64,000 nucleotides of DNA from Metarhizium brunneum (lineage: Eukaryota > Ascomycota > Sordariomycetes > Hypocreales > Clavicipitaceae), in NCBI RefSeq assembly GCF_013426205.1, contig NC_089424.1, positions 2,170,001 to 2,234,000 on the forward strand, in the 5' to 3' direction. Shown one piece after another: positions 61,819 through 64,000 of the stretch (position 1 is the stretch's first letter; each line of letters starts with the position of its first letter). Position numbers and translations under genes: made by a program. The notes beneath the pieces are model-generated. The model saw only the letters and a list, made by a program, of their open reading frames with translations. It was not told where the DNA came from and searched no databases.

Positions 61819-61925
61819 TACTCCGTACCTATACTACTTTTAGTACTTTAGGGACCAGTTGACATCAAGTACTACTAGTAATTCTAAGCACCTTAACGGT
61901 ACGGAGTATATACTAAGTACCAATA
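61819..61925. repeat. Mixed cluster of TACTCCGTA and GTAC-type words
   Basis: Exact TACTCCGTA at 61819 and TACGGAGTA at 61900 enclose repeated AGTACT, TTTAGTAC and CTAAGTACC words, so both motif types of this window occur together. Confidence 0.7.
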
Positions 61926-64000
61926 ATTCTTCATCCCAGGTCCAACATCCTACGTCGGCAATGGAACCATCACCAACATCTTACCACCCCTTACCAGATC
62001 TGCTCCGTGCGTAGCAGTCCATCGACAACCCTCGAATGCTAAGCATGCAGCGCAGCCTCTCCCCAGCTTCGGCATCGTTTCAATATTCCATGTTCCCTGC
62101 ACCATGACCTGCGCCTCCGCCCGCACAGCATCTCACGGCAGCTCTCGCCGCCTCCACCCGCCACACCGAACACACAATGCGTGCCGAGTACAATGTGCAC
62201 CTTGTCCGCCTGCAGTCTCGCCGTCCCTGTCACCGATACTTTCCGTTGCTCCCGTGGTCCAGTCATCCAAACCTCATCCTGTTGGCAGGAAAATGGCCAA
62301 CGGGACAAGCATTGATTCAAACTAGTCGCATTTAAACGCCTGTTTCTGCTCGAGGTTGAAGCCGACATCAACGCCACAAACAGACACTTGCAGACTTGAG
62401 CACACAATAGTCACATGCCATTTCCGGTTCTCGTTGAAATAAAGCGACTGGTCTATTTCTGCTTCTTTCTTACCCGTCTCCTTCCGTTTTTGGTCCGAAA
62501 TGAGCCAGCCGAAATATAAAAATCCAGTTTGTTCGGCGGTTACTCAGGTATTAAGATTAGATACCTGTTGGGCTCCAATATGAACACCCAAGGTCGGTGG
62601 GGTTGTTGGGTTGACGCTTCTTTTCATCACCTGCCCCCCAATACGGAGTTATTCATATTATGATTGTAGCAACCCTGTAGATTGGTGTGCCACGCATATG
62701 TATAGACTCGAAAACCAGGGTTTGGATCCCGCGTCAACCTCTCCATCATCGCTACTTAGCCCATCATCACATCTGACTGGTTTAGGAGAATCGACACCGA
62801 CCTTGCCCTCGGGGCTCAACGGGAAACAAACGGAGTGAGGACAACATTGTTATCTCTTCCTGAGCTCTTTTCCCACGTTGTGTTTTCGCACCTCCGGGTA
62901 TGAGCCATCACGGCCCCCACACCGGCCCCGATGAGGGTTGTATCTGACGGTGGCTTTTTTCCAACTTCCGTTGTTGGCTGGATTGCTTCGCCGGCAAGGC
63001 CCCCCCTGCTGTCCACTCACAAGCCTGAGGATGCAGACACTTCAACTTTAAGTGCTTGTGTTACCTGCACTGAATAAGACCACCGTAGCATCGTGCACGA
63101 TGCTATCGAGCCGGTCTATACGTCCAAGCGACGCCAAATACAAATCCTAGGGAGACACCTTGCTTTTCGTACGACAAACACCGAAGAACGGAATACAATG
63201 TCAGCCGAAAAAACTATCCCGAATTCATAGTCTGAATCTTTCTTTTCTGACAGCGTTCTCTGACATGTTATGATAGTGCCCGGCAGCACCATAGCATGCC
63301 GTGTTTGCCGTCGCCTCCGATAGCCTAGGTTGGGAAGCTTTTTGTTTCTAAATGTCTTGGATGCTCCTGGTCCCTTGTACTAATTGCTACAGGGCACTGA
63401 TATCGCCATGTCCCACACAAACAATAACACGGTCACATCCAATGCAACGATAAATTCTGTCATTGTGATCCTGATGTGTCCGGAATTCGTTGAGAAGCCA
63501 GGTGATATCTCCAAAGCGGCTCATGTCTAAAGCTGGGATAGTCGGAATAGTTGGCAACAACATCTGTCGTGCGATCACGGACCAAGGCACTCACTGTGCG
63601 TACTCTGTCAAGAACCGTAGGAAGAAGATGTAAACAGCTATTCGGACAAGCTTGAATCGGTCGAGTCAAACGAAGGACACGGTGCACTCGGCAGTCGTAG
63701 CAAAATGACGGTGAAGGACCAGGTCGCGCAAAATGGGAGATGATGCCCAGCAAAGACCCAAGATTCGCGTCCCGTGCCGCACGACCTTATTTTCATAAAC
63801 ATGTTTGAGAAACACCAGAATACGGCAATCGAATCTGCGACAAAGTATTCGATATGTGCTCACACCCCCCGCAGGCTCAATGACGGACTGCGACACCGTT
63901 TTTTTCTTGGTGCCAAGCTTTTCCGGTCTAAGACACAAGATCCCCTGAAGAAATTCAGATTCCTCATTATGTAGTAAAGGACGAGTCGATACAGAATCAC

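Larger units (their letters stand above)
58789..64000. other. 5.2-kb region upstream of PPZ with no supportable gene
   Basis: Probable long promoter/5' leader of the PPZ gene, then DNA running to the window edge. It contains several tandem repeats, a 16-A run at 60208-60223, a T-run at 61308-61323 and TACGGAGTA words at 61819 and 61900. An ATG-started 271-aa frame (59296-60111, +) covers the GATGCT repeat but has no recognisable domain outside it. The short minus-strand frame 63387-63590 (YRCIGCDRVIVCVGH) could be a terminal exon of something outside the window, but I cannot support it. Confidence 0.5.

Noticed and set aside
62680..62745. Possible second tRNA (GGGTTTGGATCCC)
   Set aside because: Lacks the GTTCGANNC T-loop and a pairing acceptor stem.
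1..64000. CRISPR array, prophage or bacterial operon
   Set aside because: Genes are intron-containing and eukaryotic; tandem repeats are short microsatellites without spacers.

Overview
The window is nuclear DNA of a filamentous ascomycete (Pezizomycotina, Sordariomycetes; probably Hypocreales, an inference from gene content and style). Evidence: short GT-AG introns of about 50-210 bp with fungal CTAAC-like branch points, fungus-specific proteins (trifunctional HIS4, Meu6-type PH protein, hybrid histidine kinase, GH36 'Sip1' raffinose synthase-like protein), one intron-bearing tRNA, and no operons. Eighteen protein genes were modelled by joining exons in frame, and in every complete model the exon lengths add up to a whole number of codons.

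Layout. 1-3391 (-): 3'-truncated FN3/coiled-coil protein. 5737-8022 (+): lipin/Pah1 phosphatidate phosphatase. 8572-11207 (-): HIS4, with a Gcn4/CPC1-type TGACTCA site upstream, divergent from TAF9 (11900-12646, +). 13971-15658 (-): mitochondrial processing peptidase beta subunit, divergent from a GH36 gene (16615-19513, +) with one abnormal splice acceptor. 20091-21979 (+): IMP dehydrogenase. 22469-23169 (-): PLAC8 protein. 23861-24782 (-): NAA40 N-acetyltransferase, divergent by 178 bp from LYRM2 (24961-25400, +). 25671-26062 (-): bL36m. 26454-28928 (-): unrecognised 754-aa protein with a Cys4 cluster. 28929-37130: 8.2 kb with no supportable gene. 37131-38796 (+): Meu6-like PH protein. 40163-44719 (-): hybrid histidine kinase. 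48366-49265 (+): four-TM membrane protein. 50524-52293 (+): succinate-semialdehyde dehydrogenase. 53163-53256 (+): tRNA-Val(UAC). 53902-54743 (+) and 54931-56091 (-): mitochondrial ribosome recycling factor and a convergent RGG-rich, probably mitochondrial protein. 57038-58788 (-): PPZ-type phosphatase. 58789-64000: no supportable gene.

How the genes relate. Most are unlinked housekeeping functions: histidine and guanine nucleotide synthesis, lipid synthesis, transcription initiation, mitochondrial protein import and translation, GABA-shunt oxidation and signalling. Several are mitochondrial (MPP-beta, LYRM2, bL36m, RRF, SSADH, the RGG-rich protein), but they are scattered among others. I see no secondary-metabolite cluster, no intact transposon, and no convincing new multi-gene system.

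The most notable items are the single-base splice-acceptor defect in the GH36 gene, a 9-bp word (TACGGAGTA / TACTCCGTA) found at least 15 times and, where I saw it, only between genes, and the unrecognised Cys4 protein.
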